A stretch of 64,000 bases of DNA from Nitrospira sp. Its GTDB lineage: Bacteria; Nitrospirota; Nitrospiria; Nitrospirales; Nitrospiraceae. Position 1 is the stretch's first letter. Each line of letters begins with the position of its first letter. The translations under genes were made by a program, and so were the position numbers. Of the stretch, positions 35,801 through 44,255 are shown piece after piece. The stretch is from contig BQWY01000001.1 in NCBI GenBank assembly GCA_036984305.1, forward strand, positions 992,001 to 1,056,000, in the 5' to 3' direction. The notes beneath the pieces are model-generated. The model worked only from the letters and a program-made list of their open reading frames with translations, had not been told where the DNA came from and searched no databases.

Positions 35801-36454
35801 ATGGAAGATTTTATTGTTCCCGAGATCGAAGACTATGCCGAACGGCATTCCATACCCGAGTCGGCGGTTTGCCGCGAGTTGCGGGACGAAACAGAACGGA
35901 CGATGGAGTTAGCCCGCATGCTGGTGGGACCCTACGAAGCGGCGTTCCTCAAGATGATGGTCCTTCTCGTTCGGGCTCGGCGCGTGTTAGAGATCGGTAT
36001 GTTCACGGGGTACAGCGCACTGTCGATGGCCGAAATGCTGCCGGACGATGGCGAGTTGGTCACCTGCGAATTGGATCTCGAGCCCATTGCGGTTGCCCGC
36101 CGGCATTTTGCCAAGAGTCCACACGGCCGGAAGATTGAGATCAAGCCGGGACCCGCTCTGGACACCCTGCGGGATCTCCGTGGACCGTTCGACGTGGTGT
36201 TCATCGACGCGGACAAACAGAATTATCTCAACTACTATCGGCGTGCACTGGAGCTTGTGGCGGCGACGGGTGTGATTCTCATCGATAACGTGCTGTGGGC
36301 GGGTGAGGTCCTCAAGCCATCCCCGTCCGATGAGCGTGCGGCCGCCATTCAAGAGCTGAATCGGACGGTAGCCGCGGATCCACGGGTCCGCACGGTACTG
36401 GCTCCCATTCGGGACGGCGTGTTGATTGTCGCTCCAGTCGGAAAAACTCCTTGA
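35801..36454 (+). CDS. SAM-dependent O-methyltransferase (caffeoyl-CoA type)
   Basis: 217 residues, AAGGAGT before the ATG. Motif I is VLEIGMFTGYSALSMAEML; the catalytic/metal segment is FDVVFIDADKQNYLNYY; then GVILIDNVLWAGEV. These define the cation-dependent class of small catechol-type O-methyltransferases (Methyltransf_3). The natural acceptor in bacteria is usually unknown. The DMT transporter 34 bases downstream may be co-transcribed. Confidence 0.9.
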   Translation: MEDFIVPEIEDYAERHSIPESAVCRELRDETERTMELARMLVGPYEAAFLKMMVLLVRARRVLEIGMFTGYSALSMAEMLPDDGELVTCELDLEPIAVARRHFAKSPHGRKIEIKPGPALDTLRDLRGPFDVVFIDADKQNYLNYYRRALELVAATGVILIDNVLWAGEVLKPSPSDERAAAIQELNRTVAADPRVRTVLAPIRDGVLIVAPVGKTP

Positions 36455-36488
36455 CGGTCCTGGTGGCTGATTGTTATGCCCACTCCTG

Positions 36489-37391
36489 ATGGGTGCTCCC
36501 ACTGCCGCGTTTGCCTATGCCGCCCTGACCCTAGCGGCCGTTGTATGGGGTGGCTCAATCGTCGGACAAAAATACGCGCTCGGCTCGTTTTCGGCCGTCG
36601 AGGTGTCAGTTCTGAGGGGACTCGGCGCCCTTGCCATCTTGGTCCCGCTCTGGTGGATGCAAGAAAGGAAGGCGGTTCCACTGAGTCGGCGCGATCTTGC
36701 TGTACTGGTCCTGCTCGGTCTGGCCGTCCTTGGTAACCACCTGTTGACGTTGCTCGGCTTGCGGTATATTGGGGCGGCCCGCGCCGGCGTCATCATTGGT
36801 TCGAGCCCCGTCATCACGGCCTTACTATCGTCGCTCCTCATTCGGGATGTCCCTTTCAGTAAGGTGGCGGCAGGGTGCGGATTGTCCTTCGCCGGCGTGG
36901 CGTTGGTCTCTGGGGGGGGGAGTAGCCAAGACGGCGATAATCCCTGGCTGGGTGGGGCTCTAGTCCTGCTGGGGTTGATCAGTTGGGCACTTTATACAAT
37001 CGGCAGCGGATCGATCATGCACCGTCTGTCGGCGCTGACCGTGAATTGGACGACGCTCCTCATCTCCATCGTGTTCCAAATCCCATTGCTGTGGACCGAT
37101 CGACAGGAGCTGGAGAGCGGTTTCTCGGCCGTGCCGGCTGGCGGTTGGCTGGCCCTCGTATATTTGATCGTCTTCGCCACAGCCCTCGGGCAACAGGCGT
37201 GGCTCTACGGCGTGCAAGGCGTCGGACCCTCGCGTGCCGGTGTATTTGTCAACTTGATTCCGGTGTCCGCACTGCTGCTGTCAGCCGCGGTATTGGGAGA
37301 AGTGATCGGCGTCAAGGAAATGGCGGGTATTGTATTGATCCTGGCCGGCGTGTGGCTCGTCGGCTATCAAACGAAAGAAGACGAGCGGTAG
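36489..37391 (+). CDS. EamA/DMT-family transporter
   Basis: About 300 residues with ten hydrophobic helices in two repeats, the drug/metabolite transporter arrangement (two EamA units, each beginning with a VWGGS or ISWALYTIGSG type segment). ARAGVIIGSSPVITALLSSLL and SRAGVFVNLIPVSALLLSAAVLGE are the paired repeat motifs. It is an inner-membrane exporter with unknown substrate. ATG 36489 is used; TTG 36471 is an alternative. Confidence 0.88.
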   Translation: MGAPTAAFAYAALTLAAVVWGGSIVGQKYALGSFSAVEVSVLRGLGALAILVPLWWMQERKAVPLSRRDLAVLVLLGLAVLGNHLLTLLGLRYIGAARAGVIIGSSPVITALLSSLLIRDVPFSKVAAGCGLSFAGVALVSGGGSSQDGDNPWLGGALVLLGLISWALYTIGSGSIMHRLSALTVNWTTLLISIVFQIPLLWTDRQELESGFSAVPAGGWLALVYLIVFATALGQQAWLYGVQGVGPSRAGVFVNLIPVSALLLSAAVLGEVIGVKEMAGIVLILAGVWLVGYQTKEDER

Positions 37392-37522
37392 GGTTCTACC
37401 TACAGGTAACACATCACGTAAAAAATATTTTCACGGCAGGAATGCTTTTGATGCGCTAATGCTGGTCGATTTTCAATCGGCTGCTATACTTTCCTGTAGC
37501 ACTTCACCCGATTGGAATCCTC

Positions 37523-37822
37523 ATGCGCAGGCTCAGCGGTCTCGTTGTCTCCACGGTCGCGGTGTTCGGATCGCTCGCACCGCTGCCAGGTTCATCTGCT
37601 GGAATTTCTCGGCCCAAATTTGAGAACGAGCGCGAGGGTCGCCTTTCCGGTGTCGCGCGTGGGTATGCATGCGACAAGGGCCCTCTGGCGGGCAAGGGGT
37701 TCGCCTCTCGCAAGGCGCTCCTTATGGCATTGCGTCAGGTGGTGTCCTCCAGACCCGTCGGCACGAATCCGGGAGGGTCACCCGTACGGAAGCTTGGCAA
37801 GATCAAAGCCCTGTCGCGGTAG
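37523..37822 (+). CDS. Small secreted basic protein, hypothetical
   Basis: 99 residues. RRLSGLVVSTVAVFGSLAPLPGSSAG looks like a signal peptide with cleavage near residue 26. The remainder is basic with two Gly-Lys-rich patches and a single Cys. A TATACT element at 37485-37490 lies at promoter distance, though no good -35 is seen. No family recognised. The opposite strand also has an open frame here, so coding status is not certain. Confidence 0.4.
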   Translation: MRRLSGLVVSTVAVFGSLAPLPGSSAGISRPKFENEREGRLSGVARGYACDKGPLAGKGFASRKALLMALRQVVSSRPVGTNPGGSPVRKLGKIKALSR

Positions 37823-37981
37823 GCCGCTGGGCCTCCGTATGGTCGCATCCGCCGTTCTGCAATGCGCTCGTGCGTTGCGACAGATCCTGTCCTCCGAAGT
37901 GCCCTTCCAAAAAGTCCCCCGCTTGCACCGCTGACCGGTAATCGCGCATGATGGCCCCCGAATACACTTGCGGGGCTTCAC

Positions 37982-38380
37982 ATGATCGAGCAGCGGATCG
38001 ACGAACTCACACGCGCCAACCAGGCCTTCTACGACGCTTTCGAAAGTCTGGATATCGGCAAGATGGATACCGTGTGGGCGCATCAGGAGTATGTCACGTG
38101 CATTCACCCGGGTTGGGCTCTTCGCGAAGGTTGGCCGGCCGTTCGAGATTCCTGGGTGCTGATCTTCAACCACACGTTCACGATGAAATTTCGCCTCAGC
38201 GAAGTCTTCGTCCAGGTTGCCGGTGACATGGGCTGGGTGATCTGTACAGAGAATCTCACCACCGAGCAGGACGGCAGCACCATCGAAACGCGTGTGCTAG
38301 CGACCAACCTGTACGAGCGGGTGGGAGATGAATGGTTGATGATTCATCATCATGGAAGCCCAGTGATGGGCGGAGGCTGA
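37982..38380 (+). CDS. SnoaL-like/DUF4440-type protein
   Basis: 132 residues. ANQAFYDAFESLDIGKMDTVW, HPGWALREGWPAVRDSWV and ETRVLATNLYERVGDEWLMIHHHGSP follow the NTF2-like fold of the SnoaL_3/DUF4440 group: N-terminal helices, then a curved sheet. Members include isomerases, binding proteins and calcium/calmodulin kinase association domains; the function here cannot be told. A final His cluster and a Gly-rich end are typical. No strong ribosome site is visible before the ATG. Confidence 0.78.
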   Translation: MIEQRIDELTRANQAFYDAFESLDIGKMDTVWAHQEYVTCIHPGWALREGWPAVRDSWVLIFNHTFTMKFRLSEVFVQVAGDMGWVICTENLTTEQDGSTIETRVLATNLYERVGDEWLMIHHHGSPVMGGG

Positions 38381-38466
38381 AGGTACGGCAGGGTGAAATG
38401 CCTTACTGCGCTGGGTGGCCGTTGCAAGGTTTCGGATAGCGTTCGGCATAAACAAGTGGCCTGAGG

Positions 38467-39336
38467 GTGACCTTGAGGAAAAGACCAGGAATCCGCGCAG
38501 CCATTGTCTATGATTTCAACGGAACCTTAGCTCGCGGCAATATACAGGAGCATGGGTTTCTTCCCGACGTTGGGGTTAGCAAGGAAAGGTTCTGGAAGGA
38601 TGTCCGTCGTGCGGCCAAGAAGTATGATGCAGATGAAATCTTGGTGTACATGTTCAAAATGATCGAGTGGGCCAAGAAGAAGCAAAAGCCGGTAACCAAA
38701 AAGGATTTGAGTGGGCATGGTGAGAAGATACCTTTCTTTAATGGCGTGGAGGATTGGTTCAAGCGAATAGACAAGTTTGCGAGGGAGAAGGGGCTCACTC
38801 TAGAGCACTATGTCGTTTCGTCCGCCAACCATGAGATCATCAATGGATGTCCGCTGTTCAAGAAGTTCAAAAAGGTATTTGCATCTTCTTTTATTTACGA
38901 CTCAAAGGGGCGAGCAGTTTGGCCGGGCATTGCTATCAACTACACAACGAAGACTCAATTTCTATTCCGAATAAACAAGGGGGTCAACAATTGCTGGGAC
39001 AATGAACCGGTAAACCGTTTTCGTCCCATGGACAAACGGCGGATACCGTTTACACGAATGATTTTTATCGGAGACGGGGAGACCGACATCCCCTCGATGA
39101 AGATGGTTCGGGTACAGGGTGGACACTCTATTGCCGTGTTCGATCCAAAAGAATTCCCAAAGCCGAATTTTCAGAAGAAGGTCTATCGGCTCATCGAGGA
39201 GGATCGCGTTCACTTCGTTGCGCCGGCCGACTACACCCAAGGCAGCCAACTAGATCTGACTGTCAAGGGCATCATTGGTCGGGTTGCTCCAGATCACGGC
39301 TCTCCGAAGAAACGAAATGCCAACAAAGTTGGGTAA
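38467..39336 (+). CDS. HAD-superfamily hydrolase, probably acquired
   Basis: 289 residues from GTG 38467. Motif I is IVYDFNGTLARG: the nucleophile Asp is present, but the usual second Asp (DxD) is Asn, which may weaken or change phosphatase chemistry. Motif II lies in YVVSSAN, and the C-terminal motif is FIGDGETDIPSMKMV with acidic metal ligands. The gene is visibly poorer in GC and uses AAG/AAA and AT-ending codons more than its neighbours, which suggests transfer. The substrate is unknown. Confidence 0.82.
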   Translation: MTLRKRPGIRAAIVYDFNGTLARGNIQEHGFLPDVGVSKERFWKDVRRAAKKYDADEILVYMFKMIEWAKKKQKPVTKKDLSGHGEKIPFFNGVEDWFKRIDKFAREKGLTLEHYVVSSANHEIINGCPLFKKFKKVFASSFIYDSKGRAVWPGIAINYTTKTQFLFRINKGVNNCWDNEPVNRFRPMDKRRIPFTRMIFIGDGETDIPSMKMVRVQGGHSIAVFDPKEFPKPNFQKKVYRLIEEDRVHFVAPADYTQGSQLDLTVKGIIGRVAPDHGSPKKRNANKVG

Positions 39337-39429
39337 TCGAATATTGTAGCTGGCATTCCCTTAATCTCATAAGTTCCTACGGGATGCTGCTGGCGAGAAG
39401 CATCAATTTTTTAATCTGCAATCGATACC

Positions 39430-40191
39430 ATGCAAGCTGAAACATACACGCCCGGGTATTCGCGCGTCGCCGTGGAATACATGTTGCAGCGATCCATCGA
39501 ATCGCATGGACAATTTTTCTGTCCCTATCTTGTTCCTGGTGTGTCTGTCCTGGATTGTGGATGCGGGCCAGGTTCCATCACGTTGGGAATCGGGGCGCTC
39601 GTTGCACCCGGCCGAGTCGTTGGAATCGATGCTGAGCTTTCTCAGGCGAGAGAGGCTTCCACAGCAGCGATACAAGGCAATGCCGCCAATGTCAAATTCT
39701 GTGCGGCTGGTGTCTACTCGCTGCCGTTCACGGACGCGGGTTTTGACCGTGTGTTCAGCCATGCCCTGTTCGAGCACCTCGCCGATCCACTCCGCGCTCT
39801 GCGGGAGCTGTTCCGAGTCTTGACGCCGGGTGGAATCATCGGGGTCTGCACTCCCGACTGGGGTGGACGCATTGTGTCCCCGCCGTCCGAACCGATGGAA
39901 CAGGCCATCCGCACGGTGAATAGGGTGCAAACACAAAACGGCGGAGATGTGCAGGTGGGGCGCAAGCTGTCGCGCTACTTGTCAGCCGCCGGGTTTGTGG
40001 GTGTGCAGCCATCCGCGAGATACGAGTGTTATCCATCGGCGGACATTTTCGGTGAATTGCTCGCATCGGTGCTGGAACGTGCTGGGGAGGACGGCGCGGC
40101 CAAGACCGTTCGCGAGTGGAACGAAGCCGAGGGAGGCATGTTTGCCATGGCGTGGGTTTCCTGTGTGGGCCGCAAGCCAGACCAAGCCTGA
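39430..40191 (+). CDS. Class I SAM-dependent methyltransferase
   Basis: 253 residues. VSVLDCGCGPGSITLGIGAL is motif I (SAM binding), GRVVGIDAELSQ motif II, and FDRVFSHALFEHLADPLRALRELFRVLTPGG contains motif III and post-III, the Methyltransf_11 (UbiE/small-molecule) layout. The C-terminal half varies and determines the substrate, which is unknown. It lies in a region of mixed single genes; neighbours give no pathway. Confidence 0.88.
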   Translation: MQAETYTPGYSRVAVEYMLQRSIESHGQFFCPYLVPGVSVLDCGCGPGSITLGIGALVAPGRVVGIDAELSQAREASTAAIQGNAANVKFCAAGVYSLPFTDAGFDRVFSHALFEHLADPLRALRELFRVLTPGGIIGVCTPDWGGRIVSPPSEPMEQAIRTVNRVQTQNGGDVQVGRKLSRYLSAAGFVGVQPSARYECYPSADIFGELLASVLERAGEDGAAKTVREWNEAEGGMFAMAWVSCVGRKPDQA

Positions 40192-40285
40192 GCACAACGG
40201 CGCCAATCGAACAGCCCTACAAAATCCAGCCGCGATGATTCGCCGTGAGGGATCGTCACGCGAGGCCCCCACGGCTGGAACCGTG

Positions 40286-40864
40286 TTACCGCGTATACGC
40301 CGGCGCGTTGCCGGGCTTCCATTTGATGCTACAGCCGACGCTCGGTTGCTGCGACGTGTCGACTTGCCGGCTGGCTAGGACGGCCTCGATGGCGGTCCGG
40401 AGATCGCGGCCCGTGACCGGCTTGCCGTTGCCGGGCCGGCTATCATCGAGCTGCCCACGATAGACCAGGCGATGCTCGGCGTCGAAGAGATAGAAATCGG
40501 GTGTGCACGCCGCCTTGTAGGCTTTGGCCACTTCCTGGCTTTCGTCGAAACAGAAGGGGAATGACCAATTCAGCCGTAAGGCGAGTTCCTTGAGTCGATC
40601 GGGCGCATCGTCCCTATAGCTCGCGGGGTCGTTGCTGCTGATGGCGATGATGCCGAGCTTCCTGCTTGCATAATCTCTGCCGATTCTGCCGACCTCCTCC
40701 TCCACGTGCTTCACATAGGGACAGTGCCGGCAGAGAAACATGACCAGGAGCGCAGTCTTTCCATGGAATGAATCCAGCGAATAGGTCTGGCCGCCGACTA
40801 CGTCACGAAGCGAAAACGCGGGAGCCGATGTGCCGAGCGGAAGCATGACCGATTCAACTGCCAT
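40286..40864 (-). CDS. Thioredoxin-fold (AhpC/TSA-like) protein
   Basis: 192 residues with GGAGG before the ATG. APAFSLRDVVGGQTYSLDSF opens the fold, and FLCRHCPYVKHVEEE has a CxxC in place of the single peroxiredoxin Cys. IIAISSNDPASYRDDAP and CTPDFYLFDAEHRLVYRGQLDDSRP complete the pattern of the redoxin-type family often called thioredoxin family protein. The cytosolic location follows from the absence of a signal peptide. It probably reduces or senses peroxides or disulphides. Confidence 0.88.
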   Translation of the reverse strand: MAVESVMLPLGTSAPAFSLRDVVGGQTYSLDSFHGKTALLVMFLCRHCPYVKHVEEEVGRIGRDYASRKLGIIAISSNDPASYRDDAPDRLKELALRLNWSFPFCFDESQEVAKAYKAACTPDFYLFDAEHRLVYRGQLDDSRPGNGKPVTGRDLRTAIEAVLASRQVDTSQQPSVGCSIKWKPGNAPAYTR

Positions 40865-40972
40865 GAGACCTCCATGCGGTAATGAGCAGAATATCGGAAG
40901 GGAGCCACGATTGTTTCGTCCACTGTATCAGTCCCGTGGAAAGCGACTCAAGGGCGAGGCTGGTACCTGCAC

Positions 40973-42256
40973 CTAGGACTTCGTGGAGTGGTGTGCGGTC
41001 AGTCGCCGGCGGGCGCTGCCCTGGACGATGAGAAATTCATAGAGTCGGCATTCCAGGTCACCATTAAAGAGAGGGGTGCGTTTGGTTGGGGCCAAGCCGA
41101 TGAGTTTGGGAACACGTGCATCCGCCGAGAGCACATACACGCGCCACCCGGCGAACCGCTGCTTGAGCCAGTGTCCGAGTTTTGGATAGAAGGTCTCCAA
41201 TTCTTCCGGACGACTCAGCCGCACGCCGTAGGGTGGGTTCATCACGATCACGCCCTCGGTGGCCGGAGCTTCCAGATTGAACAAGTCTTGCTGCATAAAG
41301 CGAATGTCACGAGCTACGCCGGCTCGCTGGGCAGCCTGATACGCGACGTTCATGGCGGATGCGTCGAGGTCCGACGCGTACATGGTCGCTGAAGCGAGGG
41401 CCAGTTGTTCGGCTCCGGCAGCATTCCGCTGCCGTTCCCATAAGGTTCGATCGTGCATCAGTAGGTGCTCGAATCCGAAGTGGCGGAAGAGGCCTGGCGC
41501 GATCCGCCTCGCCATCAGTGCGGCTTCGATGGGCACCGTTCCGCTCCCGCACATGGGGTCGAGGAGCACGGTTGTCGGTACCCAACCCGAAAGATGCAGA
41601 ATCCCTGCAGCAAGATTTTCTCGTAACGGCGCTTTGAGGGTCTCACCGCGATAGCCACGCTTGAACAACGGCTCGCCCGACGTGTCCACATAAAAGGTCA
41701 CGGTCTGCGGATCGAGAAACGCATCGAGACGGACGTGAGGGCGTGCGGTGTCGACGGTCGGGCGCCGGTGTCGAAGGGACCGGAACTTATCACACACCGC
41801 GTCCTTAATTCGAAGGGTCAGAAAGTCAAGGCTCGGAAGCGGACAACGACGCGCGCTGACCTTCACCTTAAAGGTGGTCGTGGGTGTAAACCAGTCGGGC
41901 CAGGGGAGGGCAAATGCCGCCCGGTAGACATCAGCTTCCGACCGATAGGAACATTCTCCGACCTGCCAGAGCACCCGGCTGGCGATCCGGCCGTGAAGGT
42001 TGGCCCGATACATGGATGCCCACGAGTCTTGGAAGCCGACGCCGCCTTCCGTTGGAGTCGTGTCTGTGACGCCGAGCGTTCGCAATTCGGAGTCCAGCAC
42101 GTCTTCCAAGCCGCGCGGACAAGGGGCGAAGAAGCGGAACGTGCTGCACGCGTCTCTGCTCGGGTCTAACGACCGGGGTCGCTGTCGATGATTCCGGGGG
42201 ATACGGAACACCCGCCGCGAATTCGGCTGGTCCTGTGGAAGGTGGCAAGGGGGCAT
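40973..42256 (-). CDS. THUMP-domain RNA (guanine-N2)-methyltransferase, RlmL-N-like
   Basis: 427 residues; ATG 42256 has GAGAGGAG eight bases upstream and is preferred over earlier in-frame codons. STFRFFAPCPRGLEDVLDSEL is the start of the THUMP-type module, followed by VGFQDSWASMYRANLHGRIA. The methyltransferase has DPMCGSGTVPIEAALMA as SAM motif I and VIVMNPPYGVRLS as the NPPY catalytic motif. These belong to the RlmL/YcbY/TrmN group, which methylates N2 of guanosines in 23S rRNA or tRNA. The RlmK-like second half of fused RlmKL is absent. Confidence 0.88.
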   Translation of the reverse strand: MPPCHLPQDQPNSRRVFRIPRNHRQRPRSLDPSRDACSTFRFFAPCPRGLEDVLDSELRTLGVTDTTPTEGGVGFQDSWASMYRANLHGRIASRVLWQVGECSYRSEADVYRAAFALPWPDWFTPTTTFKVKVSARRCPLPSLDFLTLRIKDAVCDKFRSLRHRRPTVDTARPHVRLDAFLDPQTVTFYVDTSGEPLFKRGYRGETLKAPLRENLAAGILHLSGWVPTTVLLDPMCGSGTVPIEAALMARRIAPGLFRHFGFEHLLMHDRTLWERQRNAAGAEQLALASATMYASDLDASAMNVAYQAAQRAGVARDIRFMQQDLFNLEAPATEGVIVMNPPYGVRLSRPEELETFYPKLGHWLKQRFAGWRVYVLSADARVPKLIGLAPTKRTPLFNGDLECRLYEFLIVQGSARRRLTAHHSTKS

Positions 42257-42448
42257 ATCGAAGGCTCCTCTCGACGCGCAACGGCGGAACTTCGGGATCA
42301 CGAGCATAAGCCGAGATCCCTGACACTGCCAAGCGAGATTTGCTGCGCGCCAATAGGCTGGGTCGTCTCATTGCCGGCCGACGTGCCTGATTCGAAGGAT
42401 ATGGGCAGGGAGAACAGCCGAGTGAACGGGGCCGAACAGTCGCGCGTT

Positions 42449-43837
42449 TCAGCGTCGCGATGCGCGGAAGACGTCGAGTTGACCGTTCGTGTCCGCCGGG
42501 ACGAGATCCGATGCAAAGGAATCGAAGGATACAACCGTGCCGTTGCCGCTGATAACGGCGTCGGCGCTGGCGCCGCCGGTCGCTTGAGTACCGCCGCTCG
42601 TGACTGACTGCCGGGTGGTTCGACCGGTGGTCCGGTCATGAGCGAAGACGTCTCTGACACCGTTGGTATCGTCAGCGACGAGATTGGTGGCCGAGCTTTC
42701 AAAGACCACCACACTCCCGTCGCTGCTCAGTCCGCCGTTACGCATCGCGCTTGGCCCGAGTACTTGTGCCCCATCGCTATCCACGGACGCTCGGATTGTT
42801 GCCCCGCCGATAAGGTCACGCAAGAAAATGTCATCTGCGCCATTGGTATCGCCGGTCACCAGATTCGTGGCGCTGGATCGGAATGCCACGATGCTGCCGT
42901 CTCCGCTGATCGATGGACTATCGCTCGCTCCGCCAATCGCTTGGCCGCCGGTGCTGGTCACCGAGACACGGGTGGTGGCACCGCTGAGACGGTCGTGTAC
43001 AAAGACGTCGTATTCGTTGTTGGTATCGTCGCCGACCAGATCGTTCATCGCCGAGGCGAAGGCCACAAATTGGCCGTCGGCACTCAATGACGGGTTCGTG
43101 CTTCCTGCCGGGCCGGTGCCTTGTGTGCCGCCCGTCGAGACCGACACGCGCGAGGTAATATTCGCGACGCGGTCCCGGATGAAAATATCGGGGAGATTGT
43201 TGGTATCACCCAGGACAAGGTTGGAAGCACCCGAGACATACGCGACATGCTGTCCGTCCGCGCTGACGGCCGGACCGAAGCTGGCGACGCCGGTGGCCTG
43301 GTTGCCGCTATTATCGACCGACATGCGTGTGGTTTCGCCGCTCGTCCGGTCGTGGAGAAAGATATCCGTGACGGTATTCGTATCCGCATCGACCAGGTTG
43401 GTCGCGTCGGACTCAAAGGCGACATAACGACCGTCGGCACTCATGGAGGGATTGCGGCTTCCCCCGCCTGTCGCTTCCGATCCAGCGCTGGAGACCGAGA
43501 CGCGGGTGGTCTGGCCGGTCGCGCTATCGTACACGAACACGTCGGTCGTGCCATTCCCATCGGCGGGAACCAGATTGGCCGCGTCGGAGGCGAAGGCTAT
43601 ATATCGTCCGTCGGCGCTTGCCGCGGGCACACCGCTGGGTCCTCCGACGGCTTCCGTCCCGCCCGTCGCGACCGACACCCGGGTGGTGAACGGAACCGGT
43701 GCTCCGGAGTCATCGTGTCCACAGGCGACCGGCAGCGTGGCCACGAGGACAGCCACGGAACATACGGAGCCGAACGAGGCGAGCGAGAAGGAGTGACGGT
43801 GCGGTCGGGGGTGCGTCGTGGTCGGGGAAGATGCCAC
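42449..43837 (-). CDS. PD40/TolB-like beta-propeller lipoprotein
   Basis: 462 residues from GTG 43837, chosen because it gives a signal region ending LVATLPVAC (lipobox). The rest is about seven copies of a roughly 55-residue repeat with TRVSV..GG.A.G, SADGRYVAF.S.A.NLV and D.FVHDR.TG, typical of WD40-like/PD40 propellers. The nucleotide sequence is repetitive as well. These secreted propellers are mostly uncharacterised and may bind partners or glycans at the cell surface. An extension upstream to 44071 would cross the next gene and is rejected. Confidence 0.8.
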   Translation of the reverse strand: MASSPTTTHPRPHRHSFSLASFGSVCSVAVLVATLPVACGHDDSGAPVPFTTRVSVATGGTEAVGGPSGVPAASADGRYIAFASDAANLVPADGNGTTDVFVYDSATGQTTRVSVSSAGSEATGGGSRNPSMSADGRYVAFESDATNLVDADTNTVTDIFLHDRTSGETTRMSVDNSGNQATGVASFGPAVSADGQHVAYVSGASNLVLGDTNNLPDIFIRDRVANITSRVSVSTGGTQGTGPAGSTNPSLSADGQFVAFASAMNDLVGDDTNNEYDVFVHDRLSGATTRVSVTSTGGQAIGGASDSPSISGDGSIVAFRSSATNLVTGDTNGADDIFLRDLIGGATIRASVDSDGAQVLGPSAMRNGGLSSDGSVVVFESSATNLVADDTNGVRDVFAHDRTTGRTTRQSVTSGGTQATGGASADAVISGNGTVVSFDSFASDLVPADTNGQLDVFRASRR

Positions 43838-43860
43838 GAGTCGGTCGCGAGATACGTTCG

Positions 43861-44097
43861 TTACTTTTTGGGCTGGCCCGCGACGGCGGGCTCTTCGACC
43901 TTGACGGTTTTCTTCCATTCCTCGACGACGCCATCGCGTTCCGGCATCGTCATGCCGGCGTACTTCATAAACATCTGCATGCCGCGTTTGCGTCGCCAAG
44001 TAAGATAATCCATGAAATGGTGCCGACAGACGTGCCCGGTACCTGCCGGGGCATACACGGATTGACGGCAATATTGGATGATGCAGCTCTCGGCCAT
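43861..44097 (-). CDS. Small Cys/His-rich hypothetical protein
   Basis: 78 residues from ATG 44097, with GGAGG eight bases upstream. AESCIIQYC, then GHVCRHHFMDYLTWRRKRG give three Cys and two His that could bind zinc or another metal. A charged C-terminal tail (PERDGVVEEWKKTVKVEE) follows. No family recognised. It precedes the propeller gene by 23 bases and is likely co-transcribed with it. Confidence 0.6.
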   Translation of the reverse strand: MAESCIIQYCRQSVYAPAGTGHVCRHHFMDYLTWRRKRGMQMFMKYAGMTMPERDGVVEEWKKTVKVEEPAVAGQPKK

Positions 44098-44255
44098 ACA
44101 GGAGTCCTCCGACGTATGAGTATGCCCAATGGGCGACGATCTTTGCAACCTCTGGCTTGACCTCGTCCTTACCGTCCTGATAAGGGCTGCTTGTGAGCCC
44201 CTTCCTCTCGCGTTCGGATGATCGGCCCGCGTGAGTGAAATAGGAGTCTCGACGT

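Noticed and set aside
42663-44008. Long plus-strand frames opposite the propeller gene
   Set aside because: They arise from the repetitive GC-rich sequence; the minus strand has a lipobox and regular PD40 units.
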